Assembly: GCA_016200125.1 (NCBI GenBank)
Contig: JACQFK010000103.1
Span: 1 to 18,362, forward strand
Direction of reading: 5' to 3'
DNA length: 18,362 nucleotides
DNA from: Planctomycetota bacterium
GTDB lineage: Bacteria > Planctomycetota > MHYJ01 > JACPRB01
Shown one piece after another: positions 7,064 to 14,335 of the stretch. Position 1 is the first letter of the stretch; each line of letters opens with the position of its first letter. The notes under the pieces are model-generated. The model saw only the letters and a program-made list of their open reading frames with translations, was not told the DNA's origin and ran no database searches. Position numbers and translations under genes: made by a program.

Positions 7064-9211
7064 GTGACGCCGCCATCCCCCGGCTGGAATTCCCTGGGCG
7101 AAGGGAGCGCCGCCGGTTTTCCCAGCGACCTCGGCCTCAGCGGGCGATCCTCGGCGACCCCTTCGGAAGGCGTTGTTTCGGGCCTGAACCCCGCGTTCAT
7201 CCCCGGCTACGAGCTTCTCGAGCAACTGGGCAAAGGAGGCATGGGCGCGGTCTTCAAGGCGCGGCAGACCAGCCTCGACCGACTCGTCGCCATCAAGATC
7301 CTGGGTCCCGACCTCTCCCATGATCCCGAGTTCGTCCAGCGCTTCATGATCGAGGCCCGGACCGCGGGCAAGCTGCGTCATCTCAACATCGTCAGCGCGG
7401 TCGATTGCGGCGAGGCGGCGAAGCTCCACTACATCGTCATGGAGCTGGTGGAGGGCAAGCCGCTGGACAAGACCCTGAAGGAACGGGGACGCCTGGACGA
7501 GCGGGTGGCCCTGGAAATCATCAAACAGGTTGCGGAAGGGCTTGATTACGCGTGGAAGCACGGCATCATCCACCGCGACATCAAGCCCCAGAACATCATG
7601 ACGACGGCCGAGGGCGTCGCGAAGATCTGCGACCTCGGGCTCTGCAAGAGCGTCCAGCGCGATCCCAAGCTGACCTCGACCGGCTTCGTCTATTGCACCC
7701 CCCAATACGCCTCCCCCGAGCAGGCCCGCGGCGTCCGCGAACTGGACTGCCGCACGGACATCTTCTCCCTCGGCGTCACCTTCTACCAGCTCGTCGCCGG
7801 GCGCATGCCCTTCGACGCCGTGGGCCCCGGCGACTATCTCCTCAAGTACAGCAACGAGACGCCGCCTCCGCCCTCCGAATCCAATCCGAAAGTGTCCCGG
7901 GCGGTGGACGACCTGATCCTCCGGATGATGGCCTCCGAGCCGGCCCGCCGTCCGGCTTATCCCGGCGCCGTCGTCGACGAGATCCGGAAGATCCTGGCCT
8001 CGCCCTATGCAGAGGCGCGCGCCCGGGAGGCGGCGCCGGATCGCAAGCCCGCCAAGGCGCCGGCGCCGGCCCGGGATCTCCTCGAGATCGCCGGCATTCC
8101 GGCCCGGGAACTCGTCGACATCAACATCCGGCTCCGGGACCAGTGCGCGATCGTGGAGCTCTCGGGCCGCCTGGACGACGCCTTCGAGATGCAATTGACC
8201 AAGGTGCTGACCGGCATCGCGGATCAGGGCGTCGGATCGATCGTCGTCGATCTGAGCCGGCTGCAGTACCTGAACAGCCGGGGCGTGTCGGTGTTCATCG
8301 CGGTCGCCGACATCCTCCGGGAGCGCAATGGCGACCTCAAGCTGGCGGCCGCCAAGCCCCAGGCCCTCGTCGTGCTGGAACGCCTCGGCATCACGCTCAT
8401 CCTGCAGCATCTCCCCTCGGTCGCGGAGGCGATTGACGCGTTCCGTACGCCGGCCTCCGCCCAGCCGGTGCCGACCGAGATCCGGGCACCGGTCGTAGAA
8501 GTCCTTCCCCAGCCCCTGCCGCCCGTCCAGCCCGCGCCCCCGCCGGCTCGGGAGGAGCGCCCTTCCGGCGCGGCCGCCTCTCCCAACCGATTGATGGTCG
8601 CGCTCATGGTCGCGCTCGCGCTCCTCGGGTTCGTCACGGCCACGCTCGTCATTCTGCTCATGTCCCGGACGCCCCCTCTCCCTTCGCTGCTCGGCAACAC
8701 GGAGGAAATCCTCAGCGCCGGAAAACTGAAAGCCGCGGGCCCTTCGACCACCTTTCAACTCCGCGAGCTTCGTCCCGGAGCCCCCTACTGGCTCAGCACC
8801 GAGAAGGTCCTCCGACGGAGGACGCTCGACAACTGGGTTCAGGCGGAGTTCTCAGTCCGGGCGGAGACGACCTACACCGCGTGGGCCTACCTGGGGACGA
8901 CCGGCAGCGACCTCCTGGGGTTCTATCAGACCACGGAGGGAACCGCGAATTCGGCGCCCATCGAACCGGGAACGGAGAATGCGAGCCAGCTCCCCGTCCG
9001 GGTCATGGGGACGCCTCGGGTCGAGGCGGGCCTGAACTGGGGATGGGTCCAGATTCCTCTTCCCAAGTACTACTTCAACGCGGGACGAAAGATCCTGCGG
9101 ATTTCGACCGACCAGACCGGCTTCGCGGTCCGCTACGTCCTGATATCGTCGAACTCCCGCCTCATTCCCAACGACACGGTGCTGCGGGAGCTCGAACTTC
9201 CGCCGAAGTAG
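7064..9211 (+). CDS. Transmembrane Ser/Thr kinase fused to a STAS domain and extracytoplasmic domain
   Basis: 715 residues from GTG 7064, chosen for AGGAG at 7055-7059; upstream in-frame ATGs lack a ribosome-binding site. The Hanks-type kinase domain (about 49-310) has the Gly-rich loop GKGGMG (56-61), Lys78 (VAIKIL), HRDIKPQN (from 170) and DLG (190-192) in place of DFG, and SPE in the P+1 region. Residues about 345-460 are a STAS domain of the anti-sigma-antagonist type, with Ser405 in YLNSRGVSV where such proteins are phosphorylated. A Pro-rich linker leads to one membrane helix (508-533). Residues 535-715 are an outside domain ending GRKILRISTDQTGFAVRYVLISSN, resembling the FecR C-terminus. 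It is divergent from the ECF/FecR operon, which suggests a shared signalling role. Targets are unknown; self-phosphorylation of the STAS serine is an inference. Confidence 0.92.
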   Translation: MTPPSPGWNSLGEGSAAGFPSDLGLSGRSSATPSEGVVSGLNPAFIPGYELLEQLGKGGMGAVFKARQTSLDRLVAIKILGPDLSHDPEFVQRFMIEARTAGKLRHLNIVSAVDCGEAAKLHYIVMELVEGKPLDKTLKERGRLDERVALEIIKQVAEGLDYAWKHGIIHRDIKPQNIMTTAEGVAKICDLGLCKSVQRDPKLTSTGFVYCTPQYASPEQARGVRELDCRTDIFSLGVTFYQLVAGRMPFDAVGPGDYLLKYSNETPPPPSESNPKVSRAVDDLILRMMASEPARRPAYPGAVVDEIRKILASPYAEARAREAAPDRKPAKAPAPARDLLEIAGIPARELVDINIRLRDQCAIVELSGRLDDAFEMQLTKVLTGIADQGVGSIVVDLSRLQYLNSRGVSVFIAVADILRERNGDLKLAAAKPQALVVLERLGITLILQHLPSVAEAIDAFRTPASAQPVPTEIRAPVVEVLPQPLPPVQPAPPPAREERPSGAAASPNRLMVALMVALALLGFVTATLVILLMSRTPPLPSLLGNTEEILSAGKLKAAGPSTTFQLRELRPGAPYWLSTEKVLRRRTLDNWVQAEFSVRAETTYTAWAYLGTTGSDLLGFYQTTEGTANSAPIEPGTENASQLPVRVMGTPRVEAGLNWGWVQIPLPKYYFNAGRKILRISTDQTGFAVRYVLISSNSRLIPNDTVLRELELPPK

Positions 9212-9218
9212 CCGGCGC

Positions 9219-11705
9219 TCACTTCCCCGGCGGGCGGCTCAGGAACTCCAGGAGGTCGGCGAAGTCCTGCGCCTTCACGTTGTTCTCGATCCCCTCGGGC
9301 ATGAGCGACGCCGGCCAGGCCTTGAGCTCGGCGATGTCGCGCCGCAGGATCGTGCTCTCTTCGCCCCCCGCGCGGCGCAGCGTCACCCCCGCGGGCGTCT
9401 CCGACGCGAGCACGCCGTTCACGATCTCGTTCGACGTCGTCCGCACCACGTAGACCTGGTAGGAGGGGTCCATCGCGCGGTTGGGATCGAGCATGTCGAC
9501 CATCAGCGCCGCGCGGTCGCGGCCGATCACGCCCTCCAGGTCCGGCCCGACCTTCTTCCCCTGCCCCGCGAGGCGGTGGCAGGTCGCGCAGTTCGTCTGG
9601 TACACCTTCTCGCCCCGCGCCCGGTCGCCCTTCAGGCCCGCCATCTTCGCGGTGATCTCGCGGATCAGCTCCTCGCGCTCCTCGGAGCCCTTCGAGGCCA
9701 CCAGCGGCTTCGCCCGGTTCCGCACCGCGGCGTCGGGATGCCGCAGGAGCTCGCTGCGATGGAAGGCGTCGAGCTCGACCGGCCGGATCTGGCCGTTCTC
9801 CAGCTTCTCGACCACGACCTTCACCCCCTCGGGACGGCCGATCAGCGCGGAGAGCGCCTCCCGCTGCCAGGCGCGGGGACGCTCCCCGCCGCCCGCCTCC
9901 CGGAGCCAGGCCGCCGCCCGCCCCTCCTTGCGCTCGGCGGCCACGACCTGCGCCAGCGCCTTCATCAGCTCCAGGGCCCCCGACGCCGGCTTCTCCAGGA
10001 ACTCCGGGGCGTGCTTCTTGAGCGCGGCCAGCCACTCGACCGGCGTGCCGGCGCCCGAGGTCAGCAGCGCCGTCCGGATCCAGGGATCGGCCGCGTCCTT
10101 GAGGGTCATCTGCAGCAGCACCGGGAGGATCTCCTCGTTCCGGATTTCTCCGAGGGTAAGCGCGACCTGGAAGCGGACCCGCGGGTCGGGATCGTCGGCC
10201 AGGTCGAGCACCCGCCTCCGCAGCAGCCGAGCGTTCTCGAACTTCGGCTCCGCGAGCCGGATCGCGTGCTCGCGGATCCCGGGATCGGGATCCTCGAGGG
10301 CGCGCGCGACGTCGTCCAGCGTGAGCTCCCCCAGGCCTTCGAGCGTCCACAGCGCATGGAGGCGCGTGACCGGCGACTTCTTGTCGCGCGCGAGCCCGTG
10401 GAGCGGCCCGGCCGCGCCCGGGGTCTGCCGCTCGAGGATCAGCCGCTGCGCCGTCGTCCGCTCCCACGCGTTCGGACTCTGGAGATGCGCGACCAGCGCC
10501 CCTGCTTTCTCGTCGCCGATTCGCGGCCGCTTCTGCGGCGGGGCGGACTCGGAGACGATGCGGTAGATGCGGCCGCAGCCCTTCCCGGCTTCCATGTCGA
10601 GCTTCGGCTGGATGGTCTTCGGGATGTAGTCGGGATGCTCGATCACCGCGCGGTACATGTCGCAGACGTAGAGCGCGCCGTCGGGGCCGACGCTGAGATT
10701 CACCGGCCGCGACCACGCGTCGGTGGAGGCGAAGAACTCCCGGTCGGCCTCGGCCCGCTTCGCCGTGAAGCTCGCCCCCTTGGGCACGAGCACGTCGCGG
10801 TGGACAAGGTTCATCACGGGCTCGCAGACGAAGGCGTTCCCGGAATACTCGTCCGGAAAGGCGCCGCCCCGGTAGATCGTCACCGCGCAGGACGAGTCCG
10901 TGTCCGTCGTGAAGACCGAATCGCGCGGGCTGACGGGGTGGAGCTTCGGGATGTTGCCGTGGTCCGAGATCGCCTCCTCGACGGCGGGGATCGCCAGGTG
11001 GGGCTGGCGGACGGCCGCGCGACGGGGAAGCACCGGATGGATCAGGTGGCTGTCGTGGCGGACGATGAAGCGCCGGCCCCAGTCGTCGAAGGTGTTCCCG
11101 AACTGCGAATTGCCCGAGACGGGCTCGATTTCGCGCGTGTCGGGCCTGAACCGGAAGTCGCTGCGGTTGAGCGACAGGCCGTTGATCGTGCCGCCGCTGA
11201 GCCCGTTCGAGCCGTAGATCCAGTTGTCGATGCCGAACTGCAGCCCGTTGACGACGTGCTGGGCATTCTGGCGGCCGAAGCCCCCGAAGATCCGCTTCCG
11301 ATCGTCCGCCTTTCCGTCGCCGTCCGTATCCCGGAGATAGAGGACCTCGTAGGCGCAGGTCACAAACAGGCCGCCGTCCCAGCACAGGAGGCCCGAGGGA
11401 AAGGCGACGTTCTCGGCGAACAGGGTCGACTTGTCCATGCGGCCGTCGCCGTCCGTGTCTTCGAGCAGCCGGATCGTGCCCGACGGCGTGCCGTTCGGGT
11501 AGTCGCGCATCTCGGCGACGTAAAGGCGGCCCTGCTCGTCGAAGGCCATCGCGACGGGGCTCACGACCTGCGGCTCCGCGGCGACCAGCTCGACACGGAA
11601 GCCCGGGGGGACCCGGAAGGTCTTCAGCGCCTCGTCCGGAGGGATCGGCCCGCGCCGCCCCTGGAGTCCGCCGAAGAGCAGGAGCGCGATCGCGAGAAGC
11701 CGCAT
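9219..11705 (-). CDS. PVC-type haem-binding CxxCH protein (beta-propeller, HEAT repeats, cytochrome c)
   Basis: 828 residues with a short signal peptide. The N-terminal half is the propeller-like 'membrane-bound dehydrogenase' domain of Planctomycetes/Verrucomicrobia (FRVPPGFRVELVAAEPQVVSPVAMAFDEQGRLYVAE, DTDGDG calcium-type motifs, NGLQFGIDNWIYGSN, VGPDGALYVCDMYRAVIEHPDYIP). Residues about 385-640 are HEAT-like helical repeats. The C-terminus is a cytochrome c domain with CATCH (Cys706-His710) binding one haem; Met in LDPNRAMDPSY is a candidate sixth ligand. The family is exported and linked to oxidation of sugars or sulfated glycans, but the substrate here is unknown. AAGGAG lies 12 bases before the ATG. 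The gene ends seven bases from the convergent kinase stop. Confidence 0.95.
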   Translation of the reverse strand: MRLLAIALLLFGGLQGRRGPIPPDEALKTFRVPPGFRVELVAAEPQVVSPVAMAFDEQGRLYVAEMRDYPNGTPSGTIRLLEDTDGDGRMDKSTLFAENVAFPSGLLCWDGGLFVTCAYEVLYLRDTDGDGKADDRKRIFGGFGRQNAQHVVNGLQFGIDNWIYGSNGLSGGTINGLSLNRSDFRFRPDTREIEPVSGNSQFGNTFDDWGRRFIVRHDSHLIHPVLPRRAAVRQPHLAIPAVEEAISDHGNIPKLHPVSPRDSVFTTDTDSSCAVTIYRGGAFPDEYSGNAFVCEPVMNLVHRDVLVPKGASFTAKRAEADREFFASTDAWSRPVNLSVGPDGALYVCDMYRAVIEHPDYIPKTIQPKLDMEAGKGCGRIYRIVSESAPPQKRPRIGDEKAGALVAHLQSPNAWERTTAQRLILERQTPGAAGPLHGLARDKKSPVTRLHALWTLEGLGELTLDDVARALEDPDPGIREHAIRLAEPKFENARLLRRRVLDLADDPDPRVRFQVALTLGEIRNEEILPVLLQMTLKDAADPWIRTALLTSGAGTPVEWLAALKKHAPEFLEKPASGALELMKALAQVVAAERKEGRAAAWLREAGGGERPRAWQREALSALIGRPEGVKVVVEKLENGQIRPVELDAFHRSELLRHPDAAVRNRAKPLVASKGSEEREELIREITAKMAGLKGDRARGEKVYQTNCATCHRLAGQGKKVGPDLEGVIGRDRAALMVDMLDPNRAMDPSYQVYVVRTTSNEIVNGVLASETPAGVTLRRAGGEESTILRRDIAELKAWPASLMPEGIENNVKAQDFADLLEFLSRPPGK

Positions 11706-11732
11706 GATTACGCTACGCTCCTTGGTTCCGCA

Positions 11733-11835
11733 TCACGAATCACGCCTCACGAATCACGGATCGGAAGGCGTCCTTCTTCCCGTGAAACGAAGTAAACCGT
11801 TTGTTTCGTTTCATGCGGCCCGTGATGCGTGATTC
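11733..11835. repeat. Short direct and inverted repeats of ATCACGAATCACG type
   Basis: TCACGAATCACG occurs twice (11733-11744 and 11747-11758, period 14). CGTGATGCGTGATTC (11821-11835) is the inverse of 11738-11752 with one mismatch. The two sides flank about 70 bases that include a palindrome. The block fills the gap between the cytochrome gene start and the ceramidase-like stop, and its far arm begins two bases past that stop. It may be a dispersed intergenic repeat element; its copy number cannot be judged from one window. Confidence 0.7.
11783..11813. repeat. Near-perfect 31-bp AT-rich palindrome
   Basis: TGAAACGAAGTAAAC (11783-11797) and GTTTGTTTCGTTTCA (11799-11813) are inverse copies around one central base with one difference, and that difference still allows a G-U pair in RNA. 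It is unusually AT-rich for this sequence. It lies about 80 bases upstream of the cytochrome start on the same strand, so it could be an operator or the core of an RNA hairpin between the two minus-strand genes. No U-tract follows on either strand. Confidence 0.65.
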
Positions 11836-11836
11836 T

Positions 11837-12957
11837 TCAGGGGGCCAATTCTTCGAGCATCCGGACGGCCTCGTCGGCCACGGCTTCCCCCGTTCCCGGC
11901 TCGGCAATACTGTGCAGGCCCGTCCAGGTCTGGTAGCCGCCCAGCTCGTGGCCCTTGCGGTCGGGCAGGTAGCCGATCCAGTCGTTCGCGAGCTCCGCGA
12001 CGAACGTGTAGCGGAAGGGCGAACGGCGCTTGATGTCGAGGCCGAGCGCCGTGAAGTACTCCGCGGGGACGCCGACCAGGGCCACGTCGCCGATGCGGAT
12101 CGCCTGCAGCCAGGTCTTCCGCGTCTCGCCCTGCCGGGACCGGAGCACGTCGCGCTGGTCGCGGAAGACCTTGATGATGCCGTCCGCCCCCGCGGGCACC
12201 CGCTTCCTGCAGTACGCGGTCACCGCCTCCTCTTCCTTCGCCTCGTCGAAGCGGCGGACTTTGTACGTGAACTCGCGCTTGATCGCGGCGATCGAGCCGA
12301 CGGGCCGCGGCGAGGCCTTGCCGAAGGCGTCCTGCACGGCCGCCTTGATCCGGATCACCGACTCGGCGCAGGGGAGCCCGAGGTTGTGGGTCGACCCCGA
12401 CGCGCCCTCGAGGAACTGCACGACGCCGCCCAGCTCGCCTTCGAGCTCCTGCGCGGCGTGGCCGTAGAAGGAGGGCGAGCGGACGCCGCCCTGCCGCGTG
12501 CCGATCGTGTGGGTTGAATGGTTGAAGATCGTCGCGACGGGCTTCCCGTCCTTCCCGCGGAACGAGAGGACGGGGAGCTCGGGGTCAAAGGGGCCGGTGG
12601 GCCGGACGACGTCGTCGCGGGGGCCGATCCAGAAGATCCCGTTGTCCTTGAGCAGCAGCCGCGAGTTCTGCCCCACCGAGGACTCCTCGCCGCGCGCGAA
12701 GAGGAACTCCGCGTCGACGCGCCGCGCCTGGGCCTCCTTCACCGCCTTCACGATGCTCGCGACCACGCCCCGGCAGAAGCCCTCTTCGCGTCCGTAGCCG
12801 TGGACCGTGCAGGACGACGGCGCGTGATGGGTGTGGGTGCAGTTGATCAGGATGTTGGAGAAGGGGCTCCCGCAGCGCGGAGCCCCCCGCCGCCCTTCGG
12901 CGGCGCGCCGCAGCCGAGGAGGAAGGCGACGGCCAGGAGAAAGGATCGTCGCATCAT
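11837..12957 (-). pseudogene. Neutral/alkaline-ceramidase-like lipoprotein gene, broken near its 5' end
   Basis: A start at ATG 12957 gives a lipoprotein signal (MMRRSFLLAVAFLLGCGAPP), but that frame stops at 12847 after 36 codons. The enzyme body is in another frame from about 12890 to the TGA at 11837. It reads SNILINCTHTHHAP, EESSVGQNSR, GPRDDVVRPTGPFDPELPVL, NHSTHTIG and EGASGSTHNL, as in the neutral/alkaline non-lysosomal ceramidase N-terminal family with its zinc-binding histidines. Homologues have about 90 residues between signal peptide and the THTH motif (ITP.....GY, then an ALVLDDG-type strand), and these are missing here. This looks like a deletion plus frameshift at two hairpins (12863-12905), or an assembly error there. 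If real, the gene is probably dead. An alternative open frame from ATG 13048 gives an N-terminus unlike any signal peptide. Confidence 0.72.
12863..12905. repeat. Two adjacent GC-rich hairpins at the ceramidase-like breakpoint
   Basis: GGGGCTCC (12863-12870) and GGAGCCCC (12879-12886) form a perfect 8-bp stem with an 8-base loop. CGCCGCC (12888-12894) and GGCGGCG (12899-12905) form a perfect 7-bp stem with a 4-base loop. They lie exactly where the signal-peptide frame and enzyme frame should join, so they may have promoted a deletion or confused sequencing and assembly. Confidence 0.6.
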
Positions 12958-13075
12958 GGTTCGTTGGATCATACGCCCGGGCGCCTTGCGGAATGCCGTA
13001 CCCCTCCCTATGAATTTGCGTAGGGCGGCCGCAGGATGCCGGAACCATATTTACATGCGTGTATGCATTTTGCTA

Positions 13076-13105
13076 TTGACGACCACCCCCCCGGAAGCTT
13101 ATAAA
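13076..13105 (+). promoter_or_regulatory. Sigma70-type promoter of the sulfate operon
   Basis: TTGACG (13076-13081) and TATAAA (13100-13105) are separated by 18 bases. The expected start, about 13111-13114, coincides with the ATG of the polycysteine leader ORF (13114). A weak inverted repeat ATGC-N6-GCAT (13055-13068) lies just upstream of the -35 and could be a regulator site, but it is too short to call. Confidence 0.75.
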
Positions 13106-13113
13106 CTTCCACG

Positions 13114-13218
13114 ATGACGCCCCAGATGACGACCCGCCGAATGCCCGGCTCCTGCTGTTGTTGTCGCTGTACGCCGGGAGCCGATGGCCAGGGTCATCAT
13201 GCTGCCGCCGGGGCGTAA
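13114..13218 (+). CDS. Polycysteine leader peptide (probable leaderless cysteine-sensing attenuator)
   Basis: 34 codons, ATG 13114 to TAA 13216-13218. Codons 13-19 read SCCCCRC: Cys at 14, 15, 16, 17 and 19, encoded TGC, TGT, TGT, TGT and TGT. The operon's proteins use only TGC where I can check. No ribosome-binding site precedes the ATG, but the promoter places the transcript start within about three bases of it, so translation is probably leaderless. The rest of the peptide (GQGHHAAAGA) has no recognisable domain. It lies 88 bases upstream of sbp. Polycysteine leaderless ORFs are known in mycobacteria to sense cysteine by ribosome stalling and to control downstream sulfur genes. By analogy, low cysteinyl-tRNA should stall ribosomes on the Cys run and change leader folding to raise sulfate uptake. 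Confidence 0.72.
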   Translation: MTPQMTTRRMPGSCCCCRCTPGADGQGHHAAAGA

Positions 13219-13269
13219 CGCGATCCCGCCCCCCACCGCACGCTGAACCCGACCCCGCCGGAAGCTCCC
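13144..13269 (+). promoter_or_regulatory. Candidate attenuator structures of the sulfate-operon leader
   Basis: CCCGGC (13144-13149) can pair with GCCGGG (13173-13178), putting the Cys codons in the loop; a register-shifted version pairs GGCTCC (13147-13152) with GGAGCC (13177-13182). GGGAGC (13176-13181) can instead pair with GCTCCC (13264-13269), and GGGGCG (13210-13215) with CGCCCC (13227-13232). A ribosome stalled on the Cys run would block the first hairpin and free 13176-13181 for the distal one. No U-tract is present before sbp, so any control would be translational or Rho-dependent rather than intrinsic termination. In GC-rich DNA some such pairing arises by chance. Confidence 0.4.
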
Positions 13270-13306
13270 CCGCAGCGCGACCTGATTCAGACCCAGGATC
13301 GTCCGG

Positions 13307-14335
13307 ATGAGGATTCAAATGTTGAAGCGGAGCGTCCCCGGGTTCCTCGCACTCCTGCTGCTTCCGGGCTGCGACCGCAGCGAGGGAGCCGACCGGAAGG
13401 CCGCCGTCGAACTCCTGAACGTGTCCTACGACCCCACGCGCGAGCTGTGGCGCGATCTCAACGGCGCCTTCGCGCCCGGATACGAGAAGCAGAGCGGCGC
13501 GCAGCTGACCCTCAACCAGTCGCACGGCGGGTCGAGCACCCAGGCCCGCGCGGTCATCGACGGGCTTGAAGCCGACATCGTGACCCTCGCCCTCTGGTCC
13601 GACACCGACGCCATCCGCCGGGCGGGGCTGATCGCCGAAGGTTGGGACCGCCGGCTGCCGAACAACTCCCTGCCCTACCTGTCGACCATCATCTTCGTCG
13701 TCCGCAAGGGCAACCCCAAGGGCATCAAGGACTGGACGGATCTCGTCAAGCCGGGCATCGAGGTCGTCACGCCGAATCCCAAGACCTCCGGCAACGGCCA
13801 GCTGAGCTTCTACGCGGCCTGGGGCTCCGTCGTCCTGCGGGGCGGCACGCGCGAGCAGGCGGCGGACTTCGTCACGAAGCTCTACAAGCAGGTGCCGGTG
13901 CTGGACTCGGGCGCCCGGGGCTCGACGACGACCTTCCTCCAGAAGCGGATCGGCGACGTCCACCTGGCCTGGGAGAACGAAGCGCACCTCGAAGTCCGCG
14001 AGTCGAAGGGCGAGCTGGAGCTGGTCTACCCGCCCATCAGCATCCGCGCGGAGCCCCATGTCGCCGTCGTGGACAAGAACGTCGACCGCAAGGGAACCCG
14101 GGCCGCGGCCGAGGCCTATCTCCAGTTCCTCTACGGTGACGAGGCGCAGGAGATCATCGCGCGGCACTACTACCGCCCCACGAATCCCGCGGTCCTGGCG
14201 AGGCACGGCCAGTCCTTCCCCGAGCTCAAGCTCTTCGGCATCACCGAGATCAGCGCCGGCTGGGAGGATGCGCAGAAGAGGTTCGTCCGGGAAGGCGGCG
14301 TCTTCGACCTCATCTACAAGCCGAAGGGCAAATGA
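13307..14335 (+). CDS. sbp: Sulfate/thiosulfate ABC transporter substrate-binding lipoprotein
   Basis: 342 residues. Captures sulfate (or thiosulfate) in the periplasm for the CysTWA importer. Signal peptide with lipobox LLPGC (Cys22), so membrane-anchored rather than free as in E. coli. Family signatures: LLNVSYDPTRELWRDLN, QSHGGSSTQARAVIDGLEADIVTLAL, PNNSLPYLSTIIFVVRKGNPKGIKDWTDLV and TPNPKTSGNGQLSFYAAWG. Two starts are plausible: ATG 13307 with AGGA eight bases upstream, or ATG 13319 with TGAGG six bases upstream; both give a sound signal peptide. It overlaps cysT by four bases and follows the polycysteine leader. The CysP versus Sbp subtype cannot be settled by eye. Confidence 0.95.
   Translation: MRIQMLKRSVPGFLALLLLPGCDRSEGADRKAAVELLNVSYDPTRELWRDLNGAFAPGYEKQSGAQLTLNQSHGGSSTQARAVIDGLEADIVTLALWSDTDAIRRAGLIAEGWDRRLPNNSLPYLSTIIFVVRKGNPKGIKDWTDLVKPGIEVVTPNPKTSGNGQLSFYAAWGSVVLRGGTREQAADFVTKLYKQVPVLDSGARGSTTTFLQKRIGDVHLAWENEAHLEVRESKGELELVYPPISIRAEPHVAVVDKNVDRKGTRAAAEAYLQFLYGDEAQEIIARHYYRPTNPAVLARHGQSFPELKLFGITEISAGWEDAQKRFVREGGVFDLIYKPKGK

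Noticed and set aside
9200..9235. A bidirectional terminator between the convergent kinase and cytochrome genes
   Set aside because: Only seven bases separate the stops and no hairpin with a T-tract is visible.
11733..11758. A CRISPR-like pair of direct repeats
   Set aside because: The unit is only 12 bases with a 2-base gap and two copies; there are no spacers and no cas genes.
13055..13068. ATGC-N6-GCAT as a regulator site upstream of the sulfate promoter
   Set aside because: Four-base arms are too short to separate from chance without conserved examples.
13112..13306. A SAM riboswitch or other known sulfur riboswitch in the sulfate-operon leader
   Set aside because: None of the conserved SAM-I, SAM-II or SAH blocks are present, and the polycysteine ORF explains the leader better.
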